DNA from: Burkholderiales bacterium | GTDB lineage: Bacteria; Pseudomonadota; Gammaproteobacteria; Burkholderiales; Burkholderiaceae_F | Reading direction: 5' to 3' | Assembly: GCA_021298875.1 (NCBI GenBank) | Contig: JAJTHJ010000302.1 | Span: 1-5,912, forward strand | Length of the DNA stretch: 5,912 nucleotides | In this document: positions 5,804-5,912 of the stretch, one piece after another | How positions within the stretch are numbered: the first letter of the stretch is position 1 | How the letters are laid out: each line of letters begins with the position of its first letter | Notes under the pieces: model-generated | What the model was told of the DNA's origin: nothing | The model's input: the letters and a program-made list of their open reading frames with translations, nothing else | Database searches by the model: none | Position numbers and translations under genes: made by a program

Positions 5804-5912
5804 ATGAATGCCCCCATTGCGCTGCCTCGCCGGCATTGGCTGGCGGTGGCGGCAACCCTGCCCTTGTTTCCGTGGAGCGCGCCGTCGGCACAAGGCGCTA
5901 CGCCGGTGAAGA
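5804..5912 (+). CDS. dctP: Start of an exported protein, probable TRAP transporter solute-binding subunit DctP (3' truncated by window edge)
   Basis: Only 36 codons are present, from the ATG at 5804 to the right edge. They encode a typical export signal: a basic patch PRRH (residues 8-11), a hydrophobic core (WLAVAATLPLF, 12-22), and a small-residue region SAPSAQG before ATPVK. Cleavage probably falls between residues 28 and 32. A mature start like ATPVK is common in DctP proteins just before the first beta strand. The divergent position next to a DctS/DctR-like pair matches the known dct arrangement of Rhodobacter capsulatus, where DctP delivers C4-dicarboxylates to the DctQM membrane permease. 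The strong AAGGAGA site supports abundant synthesis. The export signal is seen directly; the DctP identity is inferred from context. Another periplasmic binding protein or an unrelated secreted protein remains possible. The PRRHWLA stretch could be a weak twin-arginine motif. Confidence 0.6.
   Translation, partial: MNAPIALPRRHWLAVAATLPLFPWSAPSAQGATPVK

Noticed and set aside
5676..5891. A 71-residue minus-strand frame covering the divergent promoter and the start of the exported-protein gene
   Set aside because: It has no recognisable domain and no support over the opposite-strand gene, which has a strong ribosome binding site and a signal peptide.

Overview
The window is GC-rich throughout, with strong G/C preference at third codon positions. 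It looks like a chromosomal segment of a betaproteobacterium, plausibly of the Rhodocyclales (Thauera/Azoarcus-like). This rests on the protein character, on the order nuoM-nuoN-Nudix hydrolase, and on a FixJ-type two-component system next to what looks like a TRAP transporter gene. The assignment is an inference from family knowledge, not from a search.

Layout, left to right. Bases 1-533 (+) hold the 3' end of nuoM. Bases 550-2031 (+) hold a complete nuoN, the last subunit gene of the nuo (respiratory complex I) operon. Bases 2032-2127 are a short gap filled mostly by an unusual heptamer-based repeat that can fold into a long imperfect hairpin. Bases 2128-2712 (+) encode a Nudix hydrolase of the ADP-ribose pyrophosphatase type, apparently starting at GTG. 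Only six bases separate it from the convergent response-regulator gene at 2719-3357 (-), which overlaps its partner sensor kinase gene at 3354-5618 (-). A 185-bp divergent intergenic region (5619-5803) carries a clear 21-bp dyad and a possible leader hairpin. At the right edge (5804-5912, +) a gene begins that encodes a signal-peptide protein, probably the periplasmic solute-binding subunit (DctP) of a TRAP transporter.

How the parts work together. NuoM and NuoN are antiporter-like proton-pumping membrane subunits of NADH:quinone oxidoreductase. The Nudix enzyme probably hydrolyses ADP-ribose or related nucleotides and may share the nuo transcript. The kinase/regulator pair with a divergent binding-protein gene matches the DctS/DctR-dctPQM arrangement known from Rhodobacter capsulatus. 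In that model an external C4-dicarboxylate (or other organic acid) is sensed, DctS phosphorylates DctR, and DctR activates the TRAP transporter genes. The binding-protein gene is cut after 36 codons, so this reading depends strongly on context.

Most of the window is ordinary core metabolism and regulation. The items most worth a second look are the hairpin repeat between nuoN and the Nudix gene, the start region of the Nudix gene, and the dyad in the divergent promoter region. I saw no mobile-element gene, CRISPR array, tRNA or rRNA, and no convincing novel defence or biosynthetic system.
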